A stretch of 64,000 bases of DNA from Bacteroidota bacterium. Lineage in GTDB: Bacteria; Bacteroidota; Ignavibacteria; UBA10030; UBA6906. The notes under the pieces are model-generated. The model saw nothing but the letters and a program-made list of their open reading frames with translations. It was not told where the DNA came from and ran no database searches. Numbering within the stretch: the first letter of the stretch is position 1; the number at the start of each line of letters is the position of its first letter. A program made the translations under genes and the position numbers. Shown here piece after piece: positions 41,514 to 49,793 of the stretch. Where the stretch lies: assembly GCA_019637975.1 (NCBI GenBank), contig JAHBUR010000012.1:62001-126000 (forward strand), read 5' to 3'.

Positions 41514-43202
41514 GTGAGAATAATTCTGCTTGCTGTCGCATTGCTGATTGTTCCGCCGTTCACCGCTATTTCGCAAACGGGAATCCCTTCTGCGGTGATT
41601 CAGGGAGTTCACGGGCAGGCAATCAGTCTGAGCGGCGACATTGGCACGTACGGCGAACTCTACAGTATCTCGGGTCGCGACAGCCGCCGTCCATCGAGCA
41701 CCGCCCGGCTTTTCTTCCGTCCTACCGTTTCATTCTACGATGCGATGACTGTGTCATTCAATTTTCTTCTTTCAACGGAGGGAAGCTCGCGTTCGGCGAC
41801 ACACCAGGTGAATCAGATCAATCAATTCGGTATTCGACCGCAATGGGGGTGGGGATATGCGAATGCCGGCGACTTCACCGAGTCGTTCACGCCCTACACG
41901 CTCAACGGCATCCAAATCCGTGGCGGGGGCGTTGCCATCAATCCGGGTTTGTTCCGGTTCTCGGCCCTCGGAGGTTATTCGCGTCGCGGCGAAGGCGGCG
42001 GATTTGATCGGTATTTGTACGGAGGCAAAGTTGGAGTCGGTCGGGATTCTGAATCGTACTTCGATCTCATTTTCGTCCGGACGAGAGACATCCCCTCACG
42101 ATTTCAAGTATTCTATCCCGATTCCATCCCTCCGCCGGATTCAACACAGATTGGCACCGCAGTCAATCCGTATCAAGAGACTCCTCAGGAGAATCTCGTC
42201 GTTGCGCTGGCCGGCGCGTTGAGGATGTTTGACAATGCCCTTTCGTTGAACGGTGAGGTGAGTGGCAGCGCATTCACGCGGGATATGCATTCGACTGCAT
42301 TCAACAACGAGAAAATTCCATCCATTATCAAAGGACTCTACACACCAAGGCTGAGCAGCAGCGCGGATTATGCATACACGCTCGGCATGAATGTGAACTT
42401 ATCCCAGCTTGGCTTTCGAGCAGGGTTCCGGCGCATTGGTCCGGGATATAATTCTTTGGGCGTATCTTCGTTGATAACGGACTTGAGTGAAGTCCTGCTT
42501 GGTGTGAACGTCCGTTTTCAGCAGTGGGCAACAAGCTTCACCTGGACGCGGCAGAACGATAACCTTCTGAAGCAGAAAATCAACACAACAGTCCGGCAAA
42601 CGTTCGGTGGAAATTTCAGTGTCAGGCCGCTCAATGAATGGAATGCCGGACTTTTCGTGAATGTACTGACAATGAGAAACTACGCATTCAGCAGTCCCGA
42701 CTTTCTCTGGTTCACGACATTTAGTATCGGCACCAATCATGGGATCTTCTTCGGCAGGGAGGCGCTTGTGCAGACAGCCGCCGTGAACTACATCTTTCAG
42801 AAGTCTGTGGACGACAACCCGATCCGGGCAGGGCATGGATTGGAGTCGCATATAGTAAACCTGAATTCCACGTTCATTCCCTCTCCGGATTGGACGATTG
42901 TCCCCGCCGTTGGCATCACTTCATCTCGAGTCGGCCTCACGCCACGCACGACGATCCAAACCTACTCGGTTACACCCCAGTATCGGGCATTGGAAAACGC
43001 ATTGGCTATTTCGCTGACAATCGGGCTCACCTCTTCCACATCCGTGAGTTCACTGCTTGTCAATACAACAGCGAGTTACCGCGTGTCCCCTTCTAATACG
43101 ATCACTCTCGTTCTCAGACGGATGGGATTCAGCTCTGAGGAGCCTGTGACGGGAAACTATAACGAGTATGTTGCAAGCCTTACGGTGTCGCAAAAGTTGT
43201 AG
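41514..43202 (+). CDS. outer-membrane beta-barrel protein
   Basis: A signal peptide (LLAVALLIVPPFTAIS) and ~540 residues of amphipathic beta strands with frequent aromatic ends (LFFRPTVSFYDAMTVSFNFLL, FRFSALGGYSRRGEGGGFDR, TTASYRVSPSNTITLVLRRM) indicate an outer-membrane barrel of about 16 to 18 strands. The chain ends VASLTVSQKL. The GTG start at 41514 has GGAG 9 bases before it. It follows the giant secreted protein by 12 bases and may anchor or export it. No specific family is recognised. Confidence 0.72.
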   Translation: MRIILLAVALLIVPPFTAISQTGIPSAVIQGVHGQAISLSGDIGTYGELYSISGRDSRRPSSTARLFFRPTVSFYDAMTVSFNFLLSTEGSSRSATHQVNQINQFGIRPQWGWGYANAGDFTESFTPYTLNGIQIRGGGVAINPGLFRFSALGGYSRRGEGGGFDRYLYGGKVGVGRDSESYFDLIFVRTRDIPSRFQVFYPDSIPPPDSTQIGTAVNPYQETPQENLVVALAGALRMFDNALSLNGEVSGSAFTRDMHSTAFNNEKIPSIIKGLYTPRLSSSADYAYTLGMNVNLSQLGFRAGFRRIGPGYNSLGVSSLITDLSEVLLGVNVRFQQWATSFTWTRQNDNLLKQKINTTVRQTFGGNFSVRPLNEWNAGLFVNVLTMRNYAFSSPDFLWFTTFSIGTNHGIFFGREALVQTAAVNYIFQKSVDDNPIRAGHGLESHIVNLNSTFIPSPDWTIVPAVGITSSRVGLTPRTTIQTYSVTPQYRALENALAISLTIGLTSSTSVSSLLVNTTASYRVSPSNTITLVLRRMGFSSEEPVTGNYNEYVASLTVSQKL

Positions 43203-43248
43203 GCAGCACTTCAGATTGCCTCAAGAGAATTTCAGTCGGATTCCTGAT

Positions 43249-44799
43249 CTACTCCCACTCAATCGTCGCGGGCGGCTTCGAGCTGATGTCGTACACAACG
43301 CGGTTGATGCCCCGGACTTCGTTTGTGATGCGTGAGGATATTTTGGCGAGAACATCATGCGGCATCCGGAACCAATCCGCCGTCATTCCGTCAACACTGG
43401 CTACAGAACGGATCGCGACCGTATACTCGTATGTTCGTCCGTCTCCCATCACCCCGACGCTTCTTACGGGCAGGAGAACGACAAATCCCTGCCAAATGTC
43501 ACGATACAGGCCGGCTCTTTTCACCTCTTCTACAAAGATTGCATCGGCTTCGCGCAGAAGAGCAAGGCGTTCTTTCGTGATCTCTCCCAAAACGCGAACC
43601 GCAAGTCCCGGACCCGGGAACGGATGCCGCCAGATCAACTCATCCGACAAGCCGAGTTCGTGCCCTACTGCCCGGACTTCGTCTTTGAACAATTCACGGA
43701 ACGGCTCGATGAGTTTCAGATTCATCTTCTCCGGCAAACCGCCGACGTTGTGATGGGTTTTGATCGTGACGGAAGGGCCTTTGAATGAGACGGACTCAAT
43801 CACGTCGGGGTACAATGTTCCTTGACAAAGATAATCCACTTGTCCGATCTTCTTTGCTTCCTGCTCAAACACATCGATGAACAGCTTGCCGATGATTTTC
43901 CGTTTCTTTTCCGGATCGGTGACGCCGGCGAGTTCATCCAGAAACACATCCGTCGCATCAACATAGTCGAGGTTCATGTGGAAGTTGTCGCGGAAGGTCT
44001 GCACAACCTGCTCACTCTCCCCTTTCCGCATCAGGCCGTTGTCGATGTGAATGCAGTAGAGCTGGTCGCCGATGGCCTTGTGGAGAAGAACGGCCGCAAC
44101 CGATGAATCAACGCCGCCGCTGAGGGCACAAATTACTCTTCCGGTTCCGACTCTCTTCCTGATGTCATCAACCGTATTCTGAATGAAGGAAGTTGAACTC
44201 CACCCTCCCCTGCATTGACAAACCTTGTAGAGAAAGTTCTTGAGAATCTGCTTTCCGTTCGGGGTATGAACGACTTCGGGATGAAACTGAATTCCGTAAA
44301 TCTTCCTCTGCGGATCTTTGATGGCGCAGATGGGCGAGTTGCTTGTGTGCGCCATCGGCTGAAACCCCGGCGGCATGCGTGTCAAATGGTCGCCGTGGCT
44401 CATCCAGACTCTCGTTGTTGTTCCATTCCCTTCAAATCCATCGAACAAATCCGAAGTATCGTCAATTGTCAAGTCTGCGTGGCCGTATTCGCGTTTCGCC
44501 GCTTTGTCCACCTCGCCGCCGAGTTGATAGGCCATTAACTGCAAGCCGAAACAAATTCCCAGCACAGGAATACCCATCTCGAATATTTGCGGTGTGGAAA
44601 TGGGAGCCCCCTCCTCGTAGGCGCTGTGTGGACTGCCGGAGAGAATAATTCCTTTGGGATTCAGAGACCGGATTTTTTCAAGAGAGATGTTGAAGGGATG
44701 TAGTTCGGAATACACACCCAACTCGCGCACTCGACGGGCAATCAGTTGTGTGTATTGGGAACCGTAATCGAGGATGAGGATGAGTTCTTCGTGAGTCAT
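43249..44799 (-). CDS. guaA: GMP synthase (glutamine-hydrolysing)
   Basis: A class I glutamine amidotransferase domain ([16 protein letters not shown] with the nucleophile cysteine, FHPEV with histidine-glutamate) is followed by an ATP pyrophosphatase domain starting [12 protein letters not shown] and a C-terminal dimerisation domain ([16 protein letters not shown]). The 516-residue length is normal. It converts XMP to GMP using glutamine and ATP. It is convergent with the outer-membrane barrel gene, 46 bases apart, and no terminator was seen between them. Confidence 0.95.
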   Translation of the reverse strand: MTHEELILILDYGSQYTQLIARRVRELGVYSELHPFNISLEKIRSLNPKGIILSGSPHSAYEEGAPISTPQIFEMGIPVLGICFGLQLMAYQLGGEVDKAAKREYGHADLTIDDTSDLFDGFEGNGTTTRVWMSHGDHLTRMPPGFQPMAHTSNSPICAIKDPQRKIYGIQFHPEVVHTPNGKQILKNFLYKVCQCRGGWSSTSFIQNTVDDIRKRVGTGRVICALSGGVDSSVAAVLLHKAIGDQLYCIHIDNGLMRKGESEQVVQTFRDNFHMNLDYVDATDVFLDELAGVTDPEKKRKIIGKLFIDVFEQEAKKIGQVDYLCQGTLYPDVIESVSFKGPSVTIKTHHNVGGLPEKMNLKLIEPFRELFKDEVRAVGHELGLSDELIWRHPFPGPGLAVRVLGEITKERLALLREADAIFVEEVKRAGLYRDIWQGFVVLLPVRSVGVMGDGRTYEYTVAIRSVASVDGMTADWFRMPHDVLAKISSRITNEVRGINRVVYDISSKPPATIEWE

Positions 44800-44978
44800 G
44801 ATGATGTGAAAAATGTTGCAGAAATATAGGAAAAGAAGCCATTTCCTCCAACATGCGTCTCTAACGGAATCGCCTTTCCTGCAAATTAATTTTGTTGCAC
44901 GACGCCATCACTGAAACCTCTGCAGAGCAGCATCGTATCGAAACATGCAACTCAACATATCCATTCATGGAGGTCATT

Positions 44979-45482
44979 ATGAAAACCATACACGCTCTGT
45001 GTGTGGCACTGGTCATAATGATACCCGCCCTGGTCAGGGCCTCAGATCCACCCGCCGCACCGCGATTTACCAATGCGACGATCGAACAAACCGAGCAAAG
45101 CATGGTGCAGGGTATTACTTACAACAATCCCTACATGACCGCAACAATTGCCTTTACCGTTCGTGACCTGAAGGGGTTGTATCCCGAACATTCCTTCACG
45201 CCGTTGATCATTCCGTTAATGGGCGTGCTGAAAAATGAGGATGCCCCTGCATTCGCCCGGACTGCGGCGGCAATTGCCTTGCACGATTTGCGTTCGTCCC
45301 GCGGCGACTACGCCATCGCACAAGCGGCAATCTTCACTTCGTCCGAGAAAGTGAAAACTGTCTGTTCGTGGCTCCGGTATTACCGTCTGATCGAGAAACA
45401 CCCTGAACTGGCAGCAGTGTCGTCACCCGATCTGTTCAGCCATGTTATTCCTGTTCCATTGCCGGAGAATATGATCGAGTAG
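44979..45482 (+). CDS. secreted HEAT-like small protein of unknown function
   Basis: A signal peptide (MKTIHALCVALVIMIPALVRA) is followed by ~145 residues with a repeated helical pattern (SFTPLIIPLMGVLKNEDAPAFARTAAAIAL), reminiscent of HEAT-like hairpins. No family was recognised and the last part (PLPENMIE) is unremarkable. The ATG at 44979 has GGAGG five bases upstream; earlier in-frame starts are not used. It lies upstream of the phosphofructokinase gene on the same strand. Confidence 0.65.
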   Translation: MKTIHALCVALVIMIPALVRASDPPAAPRFTNATIEQTEQSMVQGITYNNPYMTATIAFTVRDLKGLYPEHSFTPLIIPLMGVLKNEDAPAFARTAAAIALHDLRSSRGDYAIAQAAIFTSSEKVKTVCSWLRYYRLIEKHPELAAVSSPDLFSHVIPVPLPENMIE

Positions 45483-45646
45483 CCTCTCTCACATACTCAC
45501 TCATCGTCGCAAGGCTGATTGATTCTTGTTCAAAGATGGCGTACCTTTCAGCCGACGAATGATGAGTTCTTTGTCAACCCGCGCAGCTACTACTCAGGAA
45601 GCGTGGGTTTTTCTTATCCCCAAGGTGAACGGCGAGAGGGGCCAAC

Positions 45647-46852
45647 ATGGCGAATATCAGAGCGAAACAAGGAGTTATCGGAATTCTTACTGGCGGAGGC
45701 GATGTGCCCGGATTGAATCCGGCCATTCGTGCCGTCACGATTCGCGCTTTGCGTGAAGGATATCAGGTTATCGGAATACGCAGGGGGTGGGCAGGGGCCG
45801 TCGAAATCATCCGCGACAAGAATGCCGACAATAGCGACAACTACCAGGTTCTTACCGAAGAGATTGTTAACAAAGCGGGCCGGACGGGAGGTACATTCCT
45901 CCATACGTCGCGTACACGTCCGAGCAGCGTGAAGAAATCACAGGTTCCGCTTCATCTCCGCGAAACCTATGCCGCCGATTCGAATGATCTGACTCCCGAG
46001 GTTCTCAAGAATCTTGACTACCTCGGGATTGATTATCTGATTCCGATAGGCGGGGATGATACGCTCAGCTACGGCGTGCATCTCTACAAGCAGGGAGTGA
46101 AAGTCATCGCCATCCCGAAAACGATGGATAACGATGTGCCGGGCACGGATTATTGCATCGGCTTCAGCACGTGCGTAACGAGAACCATTCACATGACCAA
46201 CAGTCTGCGTACATCGGCAGGCTCGCATGAACGGCTGCTTGTGATGGAAGTGTTCGGACGATACGCCGGATACACTGCGATGGTTCCGACAATGGCAGGG
46301 GCGGCAAACCGTTGCGTTATTCCCGAATACAAGTTTAACATCGAACGGCTGGCGGAATTGATGGTGTACGACCGGAACCGGAACCCGAGCAAATACGCCG
46401 TTGTGCTTGTATCCGAGGGGGCGATGTTTGAAGGCGGGGAAATGGTGTTTCAGGATTCGCGTACCGATGCATACGGGCACGCGAAGTTGGGAGGCATTGG
46501 CGACCTCGTGTCCCAGCAGCTCGAGTTGCTTTCACCAAAGTTCAACAACGGGAAAACCATCCATATTATCAACCAGAAACTCGGCTATCTCGTCCGCGGC
46601 GGTGACCCCGATGCAATTGACTCGATAGTACCGATGGCGTATGGTAATCTTGCACTCGACCTCGCCCTGAAAGGTGTGCACGGCCGTCTTGTTGTTCTGA
46701 AAAACGGCCGTTACGACAACATGCCGCTCGACGTCGTGACAAGCACGAAGAAAGTCGTGAACGTGAAGGAACACTACAACACCGAACGACTTCGCCCTCA
46801 CTACAAGAGCTTCGAGATGAAGCCTCTATTCCTTACAACAAGCGAGTGGTAA
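45647..46852 (+). CDS. pfp: 6-phosphofructokinase, PPi-dependent type
   Basis: Phosphofructokinase fold: IGILTGGGDVPGLNPAIRA at the start, GGDDTLSYG near residue 130, PKTMDNDVPGTD near 157 and MEVFGRYAGYTAM near 199. In ATP-dependent E. coli PfkA the two selectivity residues are glycines (GGDGS and PGTIDND). Here they are aspartate and lysine (GGDD and PKTMDND), the pattern of pyrophosphate-dependent enzymes, so the likely phosphoryl donor is PPi. A GAGAGGGG is 5 bases before the ATG. Confidence 0.87.
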   Translation: MANIRAKQGVIGILTGGGDVPGLNPAIRAVTIRALREGYQVIGIRRGWAGAVEIIRDKNADNSDNYQVLTEEIVNKAGRTGGTFLHTSRTRPSSVKKSQVPLHLRETYAADSNDLTPEVLKNLDYLGIDYLIPIGGDDTLSYGVHLYKQGVKVIAIPKTMDNDVPGTDYCIGFSTCVTRTIHMTNSLRTSAGSHERLLVMEVFGRYAGYTAMVPTMAGAANRCVIPEYKFNIERLAELMVYDRNRNPSKYAVVLVSEGAMFEGGEMVFQDSRTDAYGHAKLGGIGDLVSQQLELLSPKFNNGKTIHIINQKLGYLVRGGDPDAIDSIVPMAYGNLALDLALKGVHGRLVVLKNGRYDNMPLDVVTSTKKVVNVKEHYNTERLRPHYKSFEMKPLFLTTSEW

Positions 46853-46857
46853 AATAG

Positions 46858-46902
46858 AACTTCGACCGGGCAGCGGAACAACAAACGCTGCCCGCGAAGT
46901 TC
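46858..46902 (+). terminator. strong hairpin downstream of the phosphofructokinase gene
   Basis: GAACTTCG-AC-CGGGCAGCG pairs with CGCTGCCCG-CGAAGTTC around a 10-base loop, a 17-bp stem with a two-base bulge. No U-tract follows, so it may stabilise the transcript's 3' end or act as a weak terminator. Confidence 0.5.
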
Positions 46903-47068
46903 CATTCGAACATCCCTCAGAAAAAATTCTCCAAAAAAATTTCCGTACAAGAAACCTGACGGAACTTGACCCTCCGAAGTGATGTTCAAGTCTCGTGCTG
47001 CACAACGTACAAAACGTACATAGTGCAAGAGACGACAGTTCTTTCACATAATAATCATGGAGGGTTTG

Positions 47069-48370
47069 ATGTTTCGCAAGAAGTTTTTCCTGCCGATGGT
47101 TGCCGCTTTGGCAACGATGCTGGTGGTTGCCGGCTGCAAAAAAGACGACGATACCATTACACCAACGCCCGCAGGCTCGGCCCAGATAAAGGCCGTTCAT
47201 GCATCACCGAACGCCCCTGCAGTTGACATTCTGGTCGATGGCAACCTTGTGCGCTCAGGACTTACGTTCCCGGCTAACACGGGATACGCCCAGGTCACAG
47301 CCGGCACACGCAACATCAAGGTTCGCGTCAGCGGCACCTCGACCATTGCAATCGATGCAAATGTGCCGTTCTCTGAGAACACATTTACCAGCGTCTTTGC
47401 GGTTGACTCAGTTTCGAAAATTTCGACGGTTGTTCTGAACGACAATCTCACATCCCCTGCGGCAGGCAAGGCGCATGTCCGTTTTGTGCATCTCTCCCCC
47501 AATGCACCTGCAGTTGATATCGCGTTGCAGGGGGGCGCTGTTGTGTTCGCAAATACGTCGTTCAAAGGCTTCAAGGATTTCCCTCCGCTCGATGCCGGCA
47601 CGTATGACCTTGAAGTCCGTGTAGCCGGAACTCAAACCGTAGTCCTGCCGCTGAACGGAATTGTGCTGAAGGCAGGCGAGATCTACACTGTCTTTGCTCG
47701 TGGATTTGTTGGAGGAACTGGAGCCCAGGCATTGGGTGCCGAAATCATTGTGAACAAAGCTGTGCCCGGCGCCCCGACAGTAGGCAACGGACGCGTGCTT
47801 GTTGCTCATGCTTCGCCTGATGCGCCGGGAGTTGATCTCCTCGTAGCGAACGCCATTGCCGGTAGCAACCTCACTTTCCCCAACAATACCGGATATCTGA
47901 ATGTTGCCGGCGGTGCACGCGGCGTGAAGGTTAACGTCACAGGTACGTCAACAACTGTCATCAACGCGAACCTGCCGATTGCGGCAAATGCAAACTATTC
48001 CGTTTTCGCAATTGACTCGGTTGCAAAGCTCTCAACCCTCGTGCTGACGGATGATTTGACTGCACCTGCGGCGGGAAAAGCACATGTCCGTTTCGTGCAT
48101 CTTTCGCCCAACGCACCGGCAGTTGACGTTGCGGTGACGGGCGGACCGGTGGTATTCGGTAACAGGGCATTCAAGCAGTTCACCAACTTCACGCCGCTTG
48201 ATGCAGGGACGTACAATCTGGAAGTCCGGGTGGCAGGAACTGCAACAGTAGTGTTGCCGTTGCCCGGAATTGCTTTGCAAGCAGGAAAGATTTACACAGT
48301 GTTTGCGAGAGGATTTGTGGGTGGGACGGGAGCGCAGGCTCTCGGCGCACAGATTATCGAGAACAACTGA
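47069..48370 (+). CDS. lipoprotein with duplicated DUF4397 domains
   Basis: Lipobox VVAGC after a hydrophobic signal. The mature part has two near-identical ~215-residue halves, each with two DUF4397-like units: AVHASPNAPAVDILVDG, then HVRFVHLSPNAPAVDIAL, and again VAHASPDAPGVDLLVAN and HVRFVHLSPNAPAVDVAV, each half ending in FARGFVGGTGAQALGA. DUF4397 proteins are cell-surface beta-domains of unknown role. The start at 47069 is chosen because GGAGGG ends 4 bases earlier; an ATG at 47057 is inside the ribosome-binding site itself. Confidence 0.85.
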   Translation: MFRKKFFLPMVAALATMLVVAGCKKDDDTITPTPAGSAQIKAVHASPNAPAVDILVDGNLVRSGLTFPANTGYAQVTAGTRNIKVRVSGTSTIAIDANVPFSENTFTSVFAVDSVSKISTVVLNDNLTSPAAGKAHVRFVHLSPNAPAVDIALQGGAVVFANTSFKGFKDFPPLDAGTYDLEVRVAGTQTVVLPLNGIVLKAGEIYTVFARGFVGGTGAQALGAEIIVNKAVPGAPTVGNGRVLVAHASPDAPGVDLLVANAIAGSNLTFPNNTGYLNVAGGARGVKVNVTGTSTTVINANLPIAANANYSVFAIDSVAKLSTLVLTDDLTAPAAGKAHVRFVHLSPNAPAVDVAVTGGPVVFGNRAFKQFTNFTPLDAGTYNLEVRVAGTATVVLPLPGIALQAGKIYTVFARGFVGGTGAQALGAQIIENN

Positions 48371-48376
48371 TGACAT

Positions 48377-48430
48377 CGTAGGGAGGCCGCCGTTCGCGAT
48401 TGCGGCGGCTTCTCTACGTTATTGTTTTCA
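48377..48430. terminator. bidirectional terminator between convergent genes
   Basis: The GC-rich stem GCCGCCG / CGGCGGC (48386-48409) is extended by CGTAGGGAG / CTTCTCTACG on the outside, followed by TTATTGTTTT. It overlaps the last codons of the aminotransferase gene and serves the DUF4397 gene from the other side. Confidence 0.7.
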
Positions 48431-49580
48431 GAATTACTTTCACCCCTTCTTCAAACTCATCACGCCGCTGCAGCAGACTCAGAACAAGATATCCTTCTTG
48501 CTGAAACTCAAAGAAGTAACCCGGGAAAACGTACACACCGGACTCTTCAAGCAACTCAAGAGCCCATTCCTCCTCCGATTTCGTCGTTGGAATTCTAAGA
48601 ATTGCGTACCATCCCCCTTCGGTCGAAAGAAGCGATATAAGCGGATTAGCTGGAAGGGATTGTTTGAGGAACGTTAGATTCTGTTCGATACGAAGAACTA
48701 TCTGCTCCCCGACTTTTTTCCCCGCCGACAAAAGCTTCGGCAGTCCGACTTGAACGGGAGTATTTACCGAAAGAAATGTATCGCTGATGATTTCGAGACG
48801 ATGCAGCGCTTCTGTTTTCACCTCATCCCTACCGCTTACAACAATCCACCCCAATTTCAATTGCGGGAAGCCGCATGACTTGGAAATTCCGTTCAGTGTG
48901 AAGGTCAGTACCTCACTGTTCGCGGCAGTGGAACCAACTCTTCTGTCATCTTCTCCAAAACCATAATCGGCAAAAACTTCGTCAACAATAAGTGCAAGAT
49001 GATGTTGACGGGCGATGTTGTTCAGCGACTGCAGTTCATCCTTCTTCAGAAACATTCCCGTCGGATTGTGTGGACTTACAACGACGATTGCTTTTGTGGC
49101 TGGAGAAACAGCCCTTCTCACGGAATCAAGATCAATATGCCATTCGCCGTCGTAGCCGAGATGGTAATTGCTAACCCGAACGTCGTTCAACTGCGCAAGA
49201 TATTCGAACAGCGGATACGACGGAACAGGAACAAGTACGCTATCTCCTGCTTCACATAAGAGTGTAAAGAGAAATGAGTACGCCTCGCTCGTACTTGCAG
49301 TCAGCACAATGGCTGATGGCGCGACGGTTATTCCCCTCCCGGCATAGTATGATGTAACTGCCTCTCTTGCAGAGGGCATGCCGAGTGGGTCAGGCGTGTA
49401 ATGCAGGGACGAGTCTTGCGAAAGTGCCGAGAGAATTTCCGTTGTCGGATACTCAAAGCCTGCCTCAGTCGGATTGGAGAGAGTGAGATCAATGACGGGC
49501 TTGCCGCTTCTGTGGCGTTCGTCCAGAAGCAGGGAGAGTCGGTTGCGTTGCCGGTGCCAATTTGTGCGGGATGAGAACAT
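48414..49580 (-). CDS. PLP-dependent aminotransferase (class I/II)
   Basis: Fold-type I aminotransferase: SNPTEAGF and YTPDPLGMPSARE bind substrate, SPHNPTG precedes the IVDEVFADYGF strand that holds the cofactor aspartate, LNGISKSCGFPQLKLGW contains the Schiff-base lysine, and FPGYFFEF is near the C-terminus. The amino donor is not determinable; the family includes aromatic and aspartate aminotransferases. The ATG at 49580 is preferred to a TTG 5 codons earlier. Confidence 0.85.
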   Translation of the reverse strand: MFSSRTNWHRQRNRLSLLLDERHRSGKPVIDLTLSNPTEAGFEYPTTEILSALSQDSSLHYTPDPLGMPSAREAVTSYYAGRGITVAPSAIVLTASTSEAYSFLFTLLCEAGDSVLVPVPSYPLFEYLAQLNDVRVSNYHLGYDGEWHIDLDSVRRAVSPATKAIVVVSPHNPTGMFLKKDELQSLNNIARQHHLALIVDEVFADYGFGEDDRRVGSTAANSEVLTFTLNGISKSCGFPQLKLGWIVVSGRDEVKTEALHRLEIISDTFLSVNTPVQVGLPKLLSAGKKVGEQIVLRIEQNLTFLKQSLPANPLISLLSTEGGWYAILRIPTTKSEEEWALELLEESGVYVFPGYFFEFQQEGYLVLSLLQRRDEFEEGVKVILKTIT

Positions 49581-49793
49581 GAAACAGAATAGCAAAATCC
49601 GCCAACAGAATCACTATTGGGCACTTTTGCCGCCAGCGAAATCGCTGCCCGGCGGTTCTTCTTGCATTTCGCGATGAACGAACGTATCTTTTGTCAGGCA
49701 GTACATCCAATCCCCATAAACCGGCTGCCTCCTTTCACACCATCACAAAGGCCGGCAGCAGTAACGCATCGCCAATTTCTGACGGAGGTTCCT

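Noticed and set aside
49617-49793. N-terminal extension of the TonB receptor ORF
   Set aside because: The ATG at 49794 has a strong GGAGG and starts a proper signal peptide; the extension lacks both.
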